Below, piece after piece: positions 52,237 to 63,643 of a stretch of 64,000 nt of DNA. The stretch spans positions 248,001-312,000 of the forward strand of contig JAIHAL010000003.1 of the NCBI GenBank assembly GCA_020054675.1, written 5' to 3'. The stretch's first letter is position 1. Each line of letters opens with the position of its first letter. The position numbers were made by a program, and so were the translations under genes. Origin of the DNA: Oscillospiraceae bacterium. GTDB taxonomy: Bacteria; Bacillota; Clostridia; Oscillospirales; Ruminococcaceae. The notes below the pieces were generated by a model. The model made no database searches. It was not told where the DNA came from and saw only the letters and a list, made by a program, of their open reading frames with translations.

Positions 52237-55200
52237 ATGTTAAAAAATGGATTGCCAATGGCGCAGGGACTTTACGATCCTGCATTTGAGCATGATGCTT
52301 GCGGAATGGGCTTTGTTGTAAATATAAATGGCGAAGCCTGCCATGATATTGTGGACAACGCACTTACCGTTCTGGAGAATTTGAGCCATAGAGGAGCAAG
52401 CGGAGCTGATGAAAATACCGGTGACGGGGCCGGAATCCTTGTTCAGATACCGCATGAGTTCTTTAAGAGGGAATGCTCCGTTTTGGGCTTTGAGCTTCCT
52501 GAGAAAGGGCATTATGCCGTAGGCATGATATTTGCGCATAAGTATGATGAATTCAGAAAAACGCAGATGGAAATGTTTGAAAAGATTGTCAGGGAAGAGG
52601 GGCAGGAAATCCTTGGATGGAGAGAAGTCCCCATTGACAGGACTATGGTCGGAGAAACGGCAAAATCTGTTATTCCAAGATTTATTCAGGTTTTTATTGG
52701 AAAGAGCAGCAACGTTGCCGAGGGAATGGATTTTGAAAGAAAGCTTTATGTTATAAGAAAGCGCGCCGAAAAGGCAATAGTTCCTTTGAGCGAGGAAAAC
52801 GGCGGAACTTTTTATGTTTCAAGCCTTTCTTCAAAAACGATAGTTTACAAGGGAATGCTTACCGCCGAACAGCTTAGGAATTTTTACCTTGACCTTTCTG
52901 ACCTTGATTTTGTTTCGGCGCTTGCAATGGTTCACTCAAGGTTCAGCACAAACACATTCCCAAGCTGGGAAAGGGCGCATCCGAACAGATACCTTGTGCA
53001 TAACGGCGAAATCAATACGATAAGAGGAAACGTAAACTGGATGAGGGCAAGGCAGAAAACGCTTGATTCCGATTTGTTTGAGGATATTTCTCAGGTTTAT
53101 CCCATCATTGACGAAACCGGAAGCGACTCATCAATGTTTGACAACAGCCTTGAATTCCTTTACCTTACGGGAAAACCGCTTCCGCTTGCCATGATGATGA
53201 TGGTTCCCGAACCGTGGGAAAAGAACGACATCATGTCAGAGGAAAAGAGGAATTTCTATAAGTTTCAGGATTTTGTCATGGAGCCTTGGGACGGGCCTGC
53301 GGCAATGGGCTTTACTGACGGCGAGGTAATCGGCGCAATGCTTGACAGAAACGGACTCCGTCCATCAAGGTATTATGTGACGAAAGACGGCATGGTTGTG
53401 CTTGCGTCGGAAGTCGGCGTGGTTGATATAAAGCCTGAAAACGTAAGATATAAGGGAAGGCTTGAACCGGGCAAAATGCTGCTTATAGACACAAAGCAAA
53501 AGCGCATTATTTCCGATGAGGAAATCAAGTCCACTTATGCAAGGCAGCTCCCTTATGCTGAAATGATTAAAAGGCACATTTTTTCATTGGAAGATTTTGC
53601 ATCAGGCGCAAAGACGGACTGCAAGACTTATTCCGAGGATGAGCTTATAAAACAGCAAAAGGCCTTTGGATATACTTACGAGGATATAAATAAGATAATC
53701 CTGCCGATGGCGAAAAGCGGTGAGGACCCGGTTGGCGCAATGGGAATGGATGCGCCTTTGGCTGTGCTTTCTGAAAAGCCGCAAATGCTTTATATGTATT
53801 TCAAACAGCTTTTTGCACAGGTTACAAACCCTCCGATTGATGGAATAAGGGAAGAAATTGTAACATCCAGCAGCATTTTGCTTGGAAATGCGGGAAATCT
53901 TTTAAATCCTGATAAAGAAAAGACTGCAAGCATTTTCCTTGAACATCCTATTCTTACAAACGAGCAGATGGCTGAAATCAAGGCCCTTGACAATGAAAAT
54001 TTCAAGGCAGTGACTGTTTCCATGCTCTATAAGGTTTCCGAAGGGGCAAGCGGAATGAAAAAAGCCCTTTCAAGGATATTTAAGGAAGCGGACAAAGCAA
54101 TCAAAGACGGGGCCAATATAATTGTTCTTTCAGATAGAGGGGTAGATGCCGAAAATGCGGCGGTTCCGGCGCTTCTTGCATCATCCGGACTGCACCATCA
54201 CCTTATAAGGCATGAAATCCGCACAAATGTCGGTATTGTGCTTGAATCCGGCGAGCCGAGGGAAGTGCATCATTTCTGCACACTTATAGGATACGGCGTT
54301 ACGGCAATAAATCCGTATATTGCATATGAAACAATAAAGGATTTGGCAAACAAGGGCCTTTTGGGCGATGAAAGCTGCGAAGAGGCAATCAAGCATTACA
54401 TCAAGGCAAGCGTAAAGGGAACCCTTAAAGTGCTTACCAAGATGGGAATTTCAACAATCAGAAGCTACCACGGGGCACAGATTTTTGAAGCGGTTGGCAT
54501 TAAAAAGGATGTAATAGACAAATACTTTACCCATACTCCGTCAAGGCTTGAGGGAATTGGACTTGAAGAAATCGCCAAGGAAAACGAAATGAGGCATGAC
54601 AGCGCATTTAATGAAGCTTCGCCTTATGCCGATACCCTTGAATCGGGCGGACTCTTCCAGTGCAAGGAAGACGGGGAAGTGCATATGTACAATCCCGAAA
54701 CCATTTATCTCCTCCAAAAAGCTTGCAGAGATGGCGATTATAAGCTTTACAAGCAATTCTCCGCAAAAATCAATGAGGAAAACATCATAACCATAAGGAA
54801 CCTTTTTGATTTTAATTTCAATGCGGGAGAAAATATTCCGATTGAGGAAGTTGAATCCGTTGATTCCATTGTAAAAAGGTTCAAGACCGGGGCTATGTCC
54901 TACGGCTCAATAAGCAAGGAAGCACATGAATGCCTTGCGATTGCCATGAACAGACTTGGCGGCAAGAGCAATACGGGTGAGGGCGGCGAGGACAGCGAAC
55001 GCTTTAAGCCCATGGAAAACGGGGATTCAAAGAGAAGCGCAATCAAGCAGGTTGCTTCGGGACGTTTTGGTGTAACATCCAACTATCTTGCAAATTCGGA
55101 TGAAATTCAGATAAAGATGGCACAGGGCGCAAAGCCGGGCGAGGGCGGACAGCTCCCCGGAAGCAAGGTTTATCCGAGCATAGCCAAGGTAAGGCATTCA

Positions 55201-56805
55201 ACTCCGGGAGTGGACCTTATTTCGCCTCCGCCGCACCATGATATTTACTCCATCGAGGATTTGGCGGAACTCATCCATGACCTTAAAAACGCAAACAAGG
55301 ATGCAAGGATAAACGTAAAGCTTGTTTCCGAGGTTGGCGTCGGAACTATTGCTGCCGGCGTTGCAAAGGGCAAGGCGGACGTTATTCTCATAAGCGGTTA
55401 TGACGGCGGAACGGGTGCATCTCCGCTGACCAGCATTAAGCATGCGGGCCTTCCATGGGAGCTTGGACTTGCGGAAACACATCAGACACTTGTGCTCAAT
55501 AAGCTGCGCGACCGTGTTGTGCTTGAAACAGACGGAAAACTCCTCACAGGACGCGATGTTGTCATTGCGGCAATGCTTGGCGCCGAGGAATACGGTTTTG
55601 CAACCACTCCGCTCATTGCGCTTGGCTGCGTGATGATGAGAGTCTGCAACCTTAACACTTGTCCGGTGGGAATTGCCACACAGGATGAGGAACTTAGGAA
55701 GTGCTTCTCCGGAAAGCCTGAATATGTCGTAAACATGATGAGGTTTATTGCGCAGGAAATGCGTGAAATCATGGCGAAATTAGGCATAAGAACCATAAAT
55801 GAACTTGTGGGCCGCACAGACAAGCTTAAAGTGAAGGAAAATATACAAAACTGGAAAGCTTCAAAGCTTGACCTTTCAAGAATTCTTTATCAGCCTTATG
55901 CCGATGCAAGCGTTGGAAGATACAATACCTGCACCCAGAACCATATGCTTGAAAACAGCCTTGGCATGAAAAAGCTGCTTAGGATGTGCAAGCCTGCGCT
56001 TGAAAACAAGAAAGCCATAAGGGCAAAGCTTGCGATAAGGAATACGGACAGAGTCGTGGGGACTCTCATCGGCAGCGAAATTTCAAAAAGGTATGGCGAA
56101 GAGGGCCTTCCGGAGGATACAATCAAGCTTGCTTTTGCAGGTTCGGCAGGACAGAGCTTTGGCGCATTCATACCAAAGGGCATGACGCTTGAGCTTGAGG
56201 GCGATGCAAACGACTATCTCGGCAAGGGCCTTTCAGGCGGAAAGATTATTGTTTATCCGCCGAAGTCCGCTGATTTTGAGCCGGAAAAGAATATCCTTAT
56301 AGGAAACGTTGCTTTCTATGGCGCAACCAGCGGTGAAGCTTACATCAACGGCATTGCAGGCGAAAGGTTCTGCGTGCGCAACAGCGGAATCAAGGCCGTT
56401 GTTGAGGGTGTCGGCGACCACGGTTGTGAATATATGACCGGCGGAAAGGTTGTAATCCTTGGCAAAACGGGAAGAAACTTTGCGGCGGGAATGTCCGGAG
56501 GAATTGCTTATATCCTTGATTTTGACCCGGTTTACTGCAATAAGTCGATAGTTTTGCTTGAAAATATAGAATCTGATGAAGAGCTTCTTGAAGTAAAGGG
56601 CATGATTGAAAAGCATGTTGAGTACACTCAAAGCCCGCTTGGCAAAAAGATTCTTTCTGACTGGGATAATTATTCCAAGAGGTTCACAAAGGTTATTCCA
56701 AAGGCTTATAAGAAGATGATGGAAAACATTGCCCAAGCTTATAAAGAGGGACTTACGGGCGAAGTTGCAATCATGACCGCTTTTACAAGAAGCATTAAAA
56801 AATAA
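52237..56805 (+). CDS. gltB: Glutamate synthase large subunit GltB
   Basis: 1522 residues, the usual size. It takes the amide nitrogen of glutamine and 2-oxoglutarate to two glutamates. Cys22 in [12 protein letters not shown] becomes the N-terminal nucleophile of the class II amidotransferase domain (about 22-430) after removal of the propeptide. A central domain and the FMN-binding synthase domain follow ([36 protein letters not shown]). The 3Fe-4S cysteines are C1131, C1137 and C1142 in [15 protein letters not shown]. The C-terminal beta-helix has repeated Gly (about 1250-1450). GAGGGTG precedes ATG 52237. Followed by gltD after 21 bp. Confidence 0.97.
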   Translation: MLKNGLPMAQGLYDPAFEHDACGMGFVVNINGEACHDIVDNALTVLENLSHRGASGADENTGDGAGILVQIPHEFFKRECSVLGFELPEKGHYAVGMIFAHKYDEFRKTQMEMFEKIVREEGQEILGWREVPIDRTMVGETAKSVIPRFIQVFIGKSSNVAEGMDFERKLYVIRKRAEKAIVPLSEENGGTFYVSSLSSKTIVYKGMLTAEQLRNFYLDLSDLDFVSALAMVHSRFSTNTFPSWERAHPNRYLVHNGEINTIRGNVNWMRARQKTLDSDLFEDISQVYPIIDETGSDSSMFDNSLEFLYLTGKPLPLAMMMMVPEPWEKNDIMSEEKRNFYKFQDFVMEPWDGPAAMGFTDGEVIGAMLDRNGLRPSRYYVTKDGMVVLASEVGVVDIKPENVRYKGRLEPGKMLLIDTKQKRIISDEEIKSTYARQLPYAEMIKRHIFSLEDFASGAKTDCKTYSEDELIKQQKAFGYTYEDINKIILPMAKSGEDPVGAMGMDAPLAVLSEKPQMLYMYFKQLFAQVTNPPIDGIREEIVTSSSILLGNAGNLLNPDKEKTASIFLEHPILTNEQMAEIKALDNENFKAVTVSMLYKVSEGASGMKKALSRIFKEADKAIKDGANIIVLSDRGVDAENAAVPALLASSGLHHHLIRHEIRTNVGIVLESGEPREVHHFCTLIGYGVTAINPYIAYETIKDLANKGLLGDESCEEAIKHYIKASVKGTLKVLTKMGISTIRSYHGAQIFEAVGIKKDVIDKYFTHTPSRLEGIGLEEIAKENEMRHDSAFNEASPYADTLESGGLFQCKEDGEVHMYNPETIYLLQKACRDGDYKLYKQFSAKINEENIITIRNLFDFNFNAGENIPIEEVESVDSIVKRFKTGAMSYGSISKEAHECLAIAMNRLGGKSNTGEGGEDSERFKPMENGDSKRSAIKQVASGRFGVTSNYLANSDEIQIKMAQGAKPGEGGQLPGSKVYPSIAKVRHSTPGVDLISPPPHHDIYSIEDLAELIHDLKNANKDARINVKLVSEVGVGTIAAGVAKGKADVILISGYDGGTGASPLTSIKHAGLPWELGLAETHQTLVLNKLRDRVVLETDGKLLTGRDVVIAAMLGAEEYGFATTPLIALGCVMMRVCNLNTCPVGIATQDEELRKCFSGKPEYVVNMMRFIAQEMREIMAKLGIRTINELVGRTDKLKVKENIQNWKASKLDLSRILYQPYADASVGRYNTCTQNHMLENSLGMKKLLRMCKPALENKKAIRAKLAIRNTDRVVGTLIGSEISKRYGEEGLPEDTIKLAFAGSAGQSFGAFIPKGMTLELEGDANDYLGKGLSGGKIIVYPPKSADFEPEKNILIGNVAFYGATSGEAYINGIAGERFCVRNSGIKAVVEGVGDHGCEYMTGGKVVILGKTGRNFAAGMSGGIAYILDFDPVYCNKSIVLLENIESDEELLEVKGMIEKHVEYTQSPLGKKILSDWDNYSKRFTKVIPKAYKKMMENIAQAYKEGLTGEVAIMTAFTRSIKK

Positions 56806-56826
56806 TCGGAATTAAGGTGAAATGCA

Positions 56827-58302
56827 ATGGGTAAAGCTACCGGATTTTTGGAATATAAAAGAACTGATGCAAAAAAGCGTCCTCCCGAGGAAAGACTTAA
56901 GGATTGGAATGAAATACGCCTTGGGCACGACGAGGAAACAATAAAAATTCAGGCCGCAAGGTGCATGAACTGCGGAATTCCTTTCTGCCACGGAGGAGCG
57001 CTTTTAAATGGAATGACCTCCGGTTGTCCTGTGCACAATCTCATTCCGGAATGGAATGATTTGGTTTACAAAGGACAATGGAAAGAAGCATATAAAAGGC
57101 TTACAAGGACAAATCCCTTTCCGGAATTCACCGGAAGGGTTTGCCCCGCCCCCTGCGAGGGCTCCTGTACGGAAGGATACCATATGGAGTCCGTTACCAT
57201 AAGCAGCATTGAGTATGAGATAATGGAAAGAGCGTTCAGGGAAGGCTGGGTTGAAATTAAAAAGGCTCCGTCCACCGGCAAAAGAGTTGCCGTTGTAGGT
57301 TCCGGCCCTGCCGGACTTGCTGCTGCGCATTATCTTAACATTGCCGGACATGATGTTACCGTTTATGAAAGGAATGACCGCGCCGGTGGGCTTCTTATGT
57401 ATGGGATTCCCAACATGAAGCTTGATAAGGCGGTTGTTCAGAGAAGAATCGACCTTATGGAAAAGTCGGGCGTTAAATTTGTACTTAATACGGAAGTCGG
57501 AAAGACCATAAGCGCCCAAAAGCTTGTTGATGAGTACGATGCCGTTGTGCTTTGCGCCGGAGCAACAAAGCCGAGAGGACTTTCAGTTGAGGGCAGGGAT
57601 TTAAAAGGTGTTTATTTTGCGGTTGATTTCCTTACGGAAAATACCAAGGCGGTTTTGAATAAAACCGAAAGCAAAATAAATGCAAAGGGAAAGAATGTAA
57701 TCATAATCGGCGGAGGAGATACGGGAACCGACTGCGTTGCAACATCAATCAGACAGGGCTGCGAAAGCGTTGCGCAGTTTGAAATCATGCCCGAGCCGCC
57801 GCATAAAAGGGATGAGGTTTCAAATCCATGGCCCGAATGGCCTAAAAAGCTTAAAGTTGATTACGGGCAGGAGGAAGCGATATCCGTTTATGGCTCCGAC
57901 CCGAGAAATTACCTTATCACAGCAAAGAAGATTGTTGGAAACGACGCCGGCGAGGTAAAGGAAGTTCATACCGTAAACGTGTCATGGGAAAAGGATTCTT
58001 CCGGAAGAGTTGTTCCCAAGGAAGTTCCGGGCAGCGAAAAGGTTTGGAAAGCCGATATGGTATTGCTTGCAATGGGCTTTGTGGGTCCTGAGGATACCAT
58101 TCCGTCCGAGCTTGAGCTTGAAAGGGATGCAAGGAGCAATGTAAAGGCGGAATATGATAATTTCCAGACTAATGTGGATAAGGTTTTTGCCGCAGGAGAT
58201 ATGAGAAGAGGACAAAGCCTTGTTGTATGGGCAATACAGGAGGGCAAACTTGCCGCAAGGGAAGTTGACAAGTTCCTTACGGGCAAATCTCTTATAAGAT
58301 AA
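56827..58302 (+). CDS. gltD: Glutamate synthase small subunit GltD
   Basis: 491 residues. It passes electrons from NAD(P)H through FAD and 4Fe-4S clusters to GltB. The N-terminal cysteines are in CMNCGIPFCHGG, SGCPVHNLIPEWNDL and CPAPCEGSCTEGY. The FAD loop is VAVVGSGPAGLAAAHYL and the second dinucleotide loop VIIIGGGDTGTDCVAT; the FAD-closing motif VFAAGDMRRGQSLVVWAI is at the end. AAGGTG precedes ATG 56827. The operon gltB-gltD is complete. Only a weak hairpin with T-runs (about 58305-58338) is seen after it. Confidence 0.97.
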   Translation: MGKATGFLEYKRTDAKKRPPEERLKDWNEIRLGHDEETIKIQAARCMNCGIPFCHGGALLNGMTSGCPVHNLIPEWNDLVYKGQWKEAYKRLTRTNPFPEFTGRVCPAPCEGSCTEGYHMESVTISSIEYEIMERAFREGWVEIKKAPSTGKRVAVVGSGPAGLAAAHYLNIAGHDVTVYERNDRAGGLLMYGIPNMKLDKAVVQRRIDLMEKSGVKFVLNTEVGKTISAQKLVDEYDAVVLCAGATKPRGLSVEGRDLKGVYFAVDFLTENTKAVLNKTESKINAKGKNVIIIGGGDTGTDCVATSIRQGCESVAQFEIMPEPPHKRDEVSNPWPEWPKKLKVDYGQEEAISVYGSDPRNYLITAKKIVGNDAGEVKEVHTVNVSWEKDSSGRVVPKEVPGSEKVWKADMVLLAMGFVGPEDTIPSELELERDARSNVKAEYDNFQTNVDKVFAAGDMRRGQSLVVWAIQEGKLAAREVDKFLTGKSLIR

Positions 58303-58406
58303 TTGAAAAAAACCGCTCTTTTAGGACGCTTTTTTGTTTTTCAGTGTCGCCGCATCCTTTTTAAGCATAGTATGGAAATGAATATTATGCTTTGGGAGTG
58401 ATTTAT

Positions 58407-59684
58407 TTGGTTATATATACCGTCAAACGCGGCGACAGTGTGTATAAGATTTCAAAAAAATACGGAATACCAATGCAAAGGATAATTGCCGATAATCAGC
58501 TTGAAAATCCAAACGTGCTTGTTCCGGGACAGGCGCTCGTGCTAAGGAGCGATTATCTTTTTCACAAAGCATATCAAAAGCAGGATATAAGCTCAATTGC
58601 CAAAATGTATGGGGTTTCGGAGGAAAGCCTTTTGGCGGCAAATCCGGAAATTGAAAGCACAGGGCAAAACCTTTACGGGAAGATGGTCCTTATACCCCAG
58701 CCTCCAAATAGGAAAAGGTCAATAGAAGTAAACGGATATGCTTTTCCATACACTCCGATGAATGTGATAAACAGCACCTTGCCGTATCTTACTTATATAA
58801 GCATTTTCAGCTATCAGGTGAAACCGGATGGAAGCCTTATACCTATTCCCGATGAAAATATTGTAAATGCAGCTCTGAACGGAAATGTTTTGCCGATGAT
58901 GGTAATTACCAACATCAGGGAGGGAGGAAGCTTTGACAGCGACATAGCTCATGTGATTTTAACCGATGAGCAGGTTCAAAATACTCTTTTGGCAAATGTT
59001 ATTGAAAGCCTGCGCGATAAAAATTACCGCGGCCTTGACATTGACTTTGAGTATGTTTTCCCGGATGACAGGGAAAATTATAATAGATTCCTTGAAAAGG
59101 TCGTAAATGCTCTGCGCCCTCTTGGATATATCGTGGTAAGCGCAATTGCTCCGAAAACAAAGGAAGACCAGCCGGGGCTTCTTTACGAAGCGCATGATTA
59201 CAAATTCCATGGAAGCATATTGGACCATGTGATTATTATGACGTATGAATGGGGCTATACTTTTGGGCCCGCAAGGCCTGTATCGCCGATTGACGAAGTG
59301 GAAAAGGTTCTGCAGTATGCCGTTTCGGTGATTCCGCCCGAAAAAATACTTATGGGCATGCCGAATTACGGATATGATTGGACGCTTCCTTTTGTTCCTG
59401 GCTCGGCGGCAAGGTCTATCACGAACCTTGAGGCTGTAAGGCTTGCCGCAAAGGTTGGGGCGGAAATTCATTATGATGCAAAAGCCCAAGCCCCGTATTT
59501 CAATTATTATGACAGCGATAAAAGATTGCATGAGGTTTGGTTTGACGATGCAAGGAGCATAGAGGCAAGACTAAAACTTGTCGATAAATATAACCTCGGC
59601 GGAGCAAGCTATTGGACAATAAATAATTTCTTCCTGCAAAACTGGCTTGTGCTGCAAAATATGTACAGGATAAAGAAGATATGA
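58407..59684 (+). CDS. LysM-GH18 glycosidase, SleL/YaaH-like spore protein
   Basis: 425 residues from TTG 58407: GGGAGTG ends 6 bp before it, and the protein then begins MVIYTVKRGDS, the usual LysM start. Two LysM domains (about 2-47 and 50-97) bind peptidoglycan. A GH18 barrel follows (about 108-420) with the catalytic DIDFE at 211-215 (Glu215), IIMTYEWGYTFGPARPVSP and GMPNYGYDW. SleL and YaaH are N-acetylglucosaminidases that break down cortex fragments during germination. No signal peptide, which fits proteins put on the spore from the mother cell. It suggests the host forms spores. A convergent terminator follows. Confidence 0.9.
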   Translation: MVIYTVKRGDSVYKISKKYGIPMQRIIADNQLENPNVLVPGQALVLRSDYLFHKAYQKQDISSIAKMYGVSEESLLAANPEIESTGQNLYGKMVLIPQPPNRKRSIEVNGYAFPYTPMNVINSTLPYLTYISIFSYQVKPDGSLIPIPDENIVNAALNGNVLPMMVITNIREGGSFDSDIAHVILTDEQVQNTLLANVIESLRDKNYRGLDIDFEYVFPDDRENYNRFLEKVVNALRPLGYIVVSAIAPKTKEDQPGLLYEAHDYKFHGSILDHVIIMTYEWGYTFGPARPVSPIDEVEKVLQYAVSVIPPEKILMGMPNYGYDWTLPFVPGSAARSITNLEAVRLAAKVGAEIHYDAKAQAPYFNYYDSDKRLHEVWFDDARSIEARLKLVDKYNLGGASYWTINNFFLQNWLVLQNMYRIKKI

Positions 59685-59719
59685 AAAAAACCGGCCGCAG
59701 ATGCGTGCCGGTTTTTTTG
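59684..59719. terminator. Bidirectional terminator between sleL-like and collagen-like genes
   Basis: AAAAAAACCGGC (59684-59695) pairs with GCCGGTTTTTTT (59707-59718), 11-nt loop. Confidence 0.85.
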
Positions 59720-59724
59720 CGGGT

Positions 59725-60612
59725 TTAAGGTGTTCCAGTAATTGTAATTCTTTGAATTTGGCAGGTTACCAGAAAATCTACAGTTTGTTGGCCGGCAAAA
59801 ACAATCATGCCGTATTCGCTTGCAACAACAGTTTCGTTATTGCCAATGTCAACTCCGCCTATACGGACGCTTGCCGATGTTCCGACGGGAAGAAGTGCTC
59901 TTATTGCCTCTTCGCAGAATCCTTCGCAGGTTGTCGGAGGTTCTGTCGGAACAGGCAGATACTCAATTTCGGTGGAATAGGTTGCGCTGGTGATGGAAAG
60001 GAGGGCTATCTTGCATATCGGAATATATTGCGGATTGCCGTTTACAAGCTGCAGCAGTCCGTCGCTTACTGTTCCAAGCCTTCCGCTTGTGTTTGTTCCG
60101 TCCTCTGTTCTAACGACAAAGACATCTGTTGGATAAATAGTCCTTAATTGGTTAAGCACATACACAAGCTGACCTGTGCATACGCAGTCGGCGGATGGCC
60201 CGGCAGGCCCCTGAGGCCCTTGCGGTCCGGCAGGTCCCTGTGGTCCTTGCGGTCCGGCAGGCCCAGCAGGCCCTTGCGGCCCCTCAGGTCCCTGTGGTCC
60301 GGCAGGCCCGGCAGGCCCGGCAGGTCCGGCAGGTCCGGCAGGTCCCTGTGGTCCGGCAGGCCCGGCAGGTCCCTGTGGTCCTTGCGGCCCGGCAGGTCCC
60401 TGTGGTCCTTGCGGCCCGGGAAGCCCTATCGGTCCAATCGGCCCGGGAGGTCCGGGAGGTCCCGCCACGCAGCAGCATTGGCAATTATAGATTTTGGTCT
60501 TTGGATTGAAATTTGGGTTATGCGGGCATCTTTCGTCTTCATGGTTTTGTTCATGTTCTTGGTTTGGAGAAGGTCTTTTTTGACGGCTGTCAAAAGATTT
60601 ATCATTAGCCAT
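59725..60612 (-). CDS. Collagen-like protein with 30 Gly-X-Y triplets (BclA-like)
   Basis: 295 residues. A polar N-terminus (1-50) ends in a cysteine cluster ([10 protein letters not shown]). Residues 51-140 are 30 unbroken Gly-X-Y triplets, mostly GPA and GPQ, which form a collagen triple helix. The C-terminal 155 residues form a beta-rich globular head ([39 protein letters not shown]). The layout is that of exosporium or spore-surface glycoproteins such as BclA, where the head is C-terminal and trimeric. No signal peptide or sorting motif, which fits mother-cell synthesis. GAGGGGAG precedes ATG 60612. Next to the SleL-like gene, it supports sporulation. Confidence 0.9.
   Translation of the reverse strand: MANDKSFDSRQKRPSPNQEHEQNHEDERCPHNPNFNPKTKIYNCQCCCVAGPPGPPGPIGPIGLPGPQGPQGPAGPQGPQGPAGPAGPQGPAGPAGPAGPAGPAGPQGPEGPQGPAGPAGPQGPQGPAGPQGPQGPAGPSADCVCTGQLVYVLNQLRTIYPTDVFVVRTEDGTNTSGRLGTVSDGLLQLVNGNPQYIPICKIALLSITSATYSTEIEYLPVPTEPPTTCEGFCEEAIRALLPVGTSASVRIGGVDIGNNETVVASEYGMIVFAGQQTVDFLVTCQIQRITITGTP
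60193..60462 (-). repeat. Tandem 9-bp repeats encoding the Gly-X-Y tract
   Basis: Thirty 9-bp units (GGNCCNGCN/CAR type on the minus strand) with little codon variation; such tracts expand and contract by slippage or recombination, so copy number may vary between strains. Confidence 0.85.
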
Positions 60613-60703
60613 AAACTACTCCCCTCATAATTTTAATATTTTAAATCTGCCATAATATAATATGAATGTTTTTAAAATTTTGCTAAAATGGATTTTGATT
60701 GCC

Positions 60704-60732
60704 TTGAAAATTAAAGCGTTTGCAGTTATAAT
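60704..60732 (+). promoter_or_regulatory. Promoter of the dCMP deaminase gene
   Basis: TTGAAA (60704-60709), 17 bp, perfect TATAAT (60727-60732). Confidence 0.75.
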
Positions 60733-60766
60733 TAAGGTGAAATTTCAAAAGAAATGGTGATTTTTT

Positions 60767-61255
60767 ATGGAAAGACGCGATAAAATTAATTACTATTTGG
60801 ATATAGCCGAAACTGTGCTTGAAAGGGGAACATGCCTTAGGCGCAATTTCGGAGCAATTATCGTAAAAAATGATGAGATTGTTTCAACGGGATATGTCGG
60901 CGCGCCGAGAGGCCGGGCAAACTGTTGCGACCTTGGATACTGCACAAGGGAAAAGCTGAATGTGCCGAAAGGACAAAGGTATGAGCTTTGCCGCTCTGTC
61001 CATGCCGAAGCGAACGCAATAATTTCGGCGCAAAGAAAGGATATGATAGGCGCAACGCTTTATCTTGCCTGCCATGACGCAAAAACAGGCGAGCTTTACG
61101 GAAATGTCGAGCCTTGCTCCATGTGCAAAAGGCTTATTATAAATGCCGGAATAAGCACCGTTATAGTAAGGAATACGAAGGATGCCTATACTATAATTGA
61201 TGTTCAGAGCTGGATAGACAACGACACCTCAATAGATGGTACAGAAGGCTATTAA
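60767..61255 (+). CDS. dCMP deaminase / ComEB-like deaminase
   Basis: 162 residues of the zinc cytidine-deaminase fold. The zinc site is H79-A-E81 (SVHAEANAI) with C117 and C120 in EPCSMCKR; Glu81 is the proton shuttle. CCDLGYCTRE adds the second zinc or regulatory cysteines found in dCMP deaminases. It converts dCMP to dUMP (EC 3.5.4.12) for thymidylate synthesis. The ATG at 60767 has a weak GAAATGGTG region upstream. Alone in its transcript; no competence genes nearby, so the nucleotide role is preferred over the name ComEB. Confidence 0.9.
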   Translation: MERRDKINYYLDIAETVLERGTCLRRNFGAIIVKNDEIVSTGYVGAPRGRANCCDLGYCTREKLNVPKGQRYELCRSVHAEANAIISAQRKDMIGATLYLACHDAKTGELYGNVEPCSMCKRLIINAGISTVIVRNTKDAYTIIDVQSWIDNDTSIDGTEGY

Positions 61256-61333
61256 ACACAAGATGTAGTTATTTTGCACTATAATTTCATCAAAATGTAG
61301 AACTAATTCTATGCCGCAGACCCCCTTTCGGAT

Positions 61334-61362
61334 TTGACTTTTTGAGGGAGAAGTGATACTAT
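61334..61362 (+). promoter_or_regulatory. Promoter of the pfl operon
   Basis: TTGACT (61334-61339), 17 bp, TACTAT (61357-61362), 50 bp before the pflB start. Confidence 0.65.
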
Positions 61363-61411
61363 ACTAATTGAGGAGAGAATTAAGCGGCGATTGATTTGAG
61401 GGAGGGTCATT

Positions 61412-63625
61412 ATGAATTTTGTACAAGGCACATGGAATGAAAAGATAGACGTAAGGGATTTTATAGTAAAAAACTATACCCCTTACGAGGGCGACGAGTC
61501 ATTTTTGGCGCCTGCAACCGAAAAGACCAAAAAGCTCTGGGGAAAAGTGCTTGAACTTATGAAAAAAGAGCGCGAGGCCGGAGGAGTTCTTGACATAGAT
61601 GAAAAAACAATTTCATCAATTACTTCCCACGCCCCGGGATATGTGGATAATGATTTGGAGGAAATTGTCGGACTTCAAACGGATGAGCCTCTAAAAAGGG
61701 CAATAATGCCTTTCGGCGGGATAAGGATGGTGCATACTTCCCTTGAAGCGTACGGAAGAAAGCTCCCCGATGAGATAGATACTATTTTTAAGTACCGCAA
61801 GACACATAATGACGGGGTTTTTGACGTTTACACCGATGCCATGAAAAAGGCAAGGCATTCTGGAATTATAACCGGCCTGCCGGATTCTTACGGCAGGGGA
61901 AGGATTATAGGCGATTACAGGCGAGTTCCACTTTATGGCGTGGATAAGCTGATTGAATTTAAAATTGCCGCGAAAAAGGCGCGCGATGATGAACCTATGT
62001 ACGGCGATACCGTTAGGGATTTGGAGGAAATAGCCGAGCAGATAAAGGCGCTTAAAGAGCTTAAAGCAATGGCGCAAAGCTATGGCTTTGATATTTCAAG
62101 GCCGGCACAGGATACCAAAGAGGCGTTCCAGTGGCTTTATTTTGCTTATCTTGCTGCGGTAAAGGAGCAGAACGGCGCGGCAATGTCATTAGGAAGAGTG
62201 TCCACGTTCCTTGATATTTATGCTGAGAACGATTTGAGGAGCGGACGTTTTACCGAGGAGGAAATACAGGAAATTGTCGACCATTTTGTTATGAAGCTCA
62301 GGATGGTGCGTTTCCTTAGAACTCCATCATACGACGAGCTGTTTTCGGGCGACCCTACATGGGTTACCGAGGCAATAGGCGGAATGGGCGAGGACGGAAG
62401 AACCATGGTTACAAAGATGTCCTACCGCTTCCTGCATACGCTTGTAAATCTTGGGGCGGCGCCGGAGCCAAACCTTACGGTTTTGTGGAGCGTAAATCTT
62501 CCTGAAAACTTTAAAAAGTACTGCGCAAAAATTTCAATAGAAACATCTTCAATACAGTATGAAAATGACGATATCATGCGTCCGAAATTTGGCGATGATT
62601 ATGGAATAGCCTGCTGCGTTTCCGCAATGAGGATAGGAAAGCAAATGCAGTTTTTCGGAGCGAGGGCGAATCTTGCAAAGGCTTTGCTTTATGCGATTAA
62701 CAATGGCCGCGATGAAAAGAGCGGCGAGCAGATAGGCCCAGTTGTCGGTGAAATTTCGGAAGGCCCGCTTAAATATGACGAGGTTTGGGCAAAATTTGAA
62801 ACGGTTTGCGAATGGCTTACAAAGCTTTATATAAATACGCTCAATATAATTCATTTCATGCACGACAAATATTGCTATGAAAGACTTCAAATGGCTTTGC
62901 ATGACGAGGAGATTTTAAGGACTTCCGCATGCGGGCTTGCAGGGCTTTCGGTTGTGGTTGACAGCCTTTCGGCTATAAAATATGCAAAAGTAACTCCGGT
63001 AAGGGATGAAACCGGACTTATAGTTGATTTTGAGATTGAGGGCGAATATCCACAGTTCGGAAACAATGACCCGAGGGTCGACAGCATTGCAACGCTTGTA
63101 ACGGAAAGCTTTATGAAAAGGCTTGCAAGGCGTAGGACTTACCGCAATTCCGTTCCGACCATGTCGATACTTACGATTACATCAAACGTGGTTTACGGCA
63201 AAAAAACAGGTTCTACTCCTGACGGCCGCAAAAAAGGCGAGCCTTTTGCCCCGGGAGCAAATCCAATGCACGGGCGCGACAGAAACGGCTGCGTTGCCTC
63301 AATGCTTTCAGTTGCAAAAATTCCTTACGAGTATGCCGAAGATGGGATTTCCTACACGTTTTCAATAGTTCCCGCCGCGCTTGGCAAATCGGAGGACGAG
63401 AGGGTATCGAACCTTGTATCGCTGCTTGACGGATACACAAAAGAAACGGGACACCATATAAATGTGAATGTAATGAATCGCGAAACCTTGATTGATGCCA
63501 TGGAGCATCCGGAAAAGTATCCGCAGCTTACGATACGTGTTTCCGGATATGCGGTTAACTTTATAAAGCTTACAAGGGAACAGCAGCTTGATGTTATTTC
63601 AAGAACCTTCCACGAAAGATTTTAA
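61412..63625 (+). CDS. pflB: Formate acetyltransferase (pyruvate formate-lyase) PflB
   Basis: 737 residues, near the 750-760 of well-known PFLs. It splits pyruvate with CoA into acetyl-CoA and formate without oxygen (EC 2.3.1.54). The catalytic cysteines are C401 and C402 in [15 protein letters not shown]. The glycyl-radical loop is RVSGYAVNF with Gly712. The substrate site includes [18 protein letters not shown] precedes ATG 61412. It is followed after 18 bp by its activating enzyme, so the pair is one operon. The glycyl radical implies an anaerobe or facultative life. Confidence 0.97.
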   Translation: MNFVQGTWNEKIDVRDFIVKNYTPYEGDESFLAPATEKTKKLWGKVLELMKKEREAGGVLDIDEKTISSITSHAPGYVDNDLEEIVGLQTDEPLKRAIMPFGGIRMVHTSLEAYGRKLPDEIDTIFKYRKTHNDGVFDVYTDAMKKARHSGIITGLPDSYGRGRIIGDYRRVPLYGVDKLIEFKIAAKKARDDEPMYGDTVRDLEEIAEQIKALKELKAMAQSYGFDISRPAQDTKEAFQWLYFAYLAAVKEQNGAAMSLGRVSTFLDIYAENDLRSGRFTEEEIQEIVDHFVMKLRMVRFLRTPSYDELFSGDPTWVTEAIGGMGEDGRTMVTKMSYRFLHTLVNLGAAPEPNLTVLWSVNLPENFKKYCAKISIETSSIQYENDDIMRPKFGDDYGIACCVSAMRIGKQMQFFGARANLAKALLYAINNGRDEKSGEQIGPVVGEISEGPLKYDEVWAKFETVCEWLTKLYINTLNIIHFMHDKYCYERLQMALHDEEILRTSACGLAGLSVVVDSLSAIKYAKVTPVRDETGLIVDFEIEGEYPQFGNNDPRVDSIATLVTESFMKRLARRRTYRNSVPTMSILTITSNVVYGKKTGSTPDGRKKGEPFAPGANPMHGRDRNGCVASMLSVAKIPYEYAEDGISYTFSIVPAALGKSEDERVSNLVSLLDGYTKETGHHINVNVMNRETLIDAMEHPEKYPQLTIRVSGYAVNFIKLTREQQLDVISRTFHERF

Positions 63626-63643
63626 AAATATGGAGGAAAATGA

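Noticed and set aside
60148-60630. Plus-strand frame with Arg/Ser/Gly repeats
   Set aside because: Complement of the collagen triplet tract; the minus-strand frame has RBS, ordered domains and meaning.
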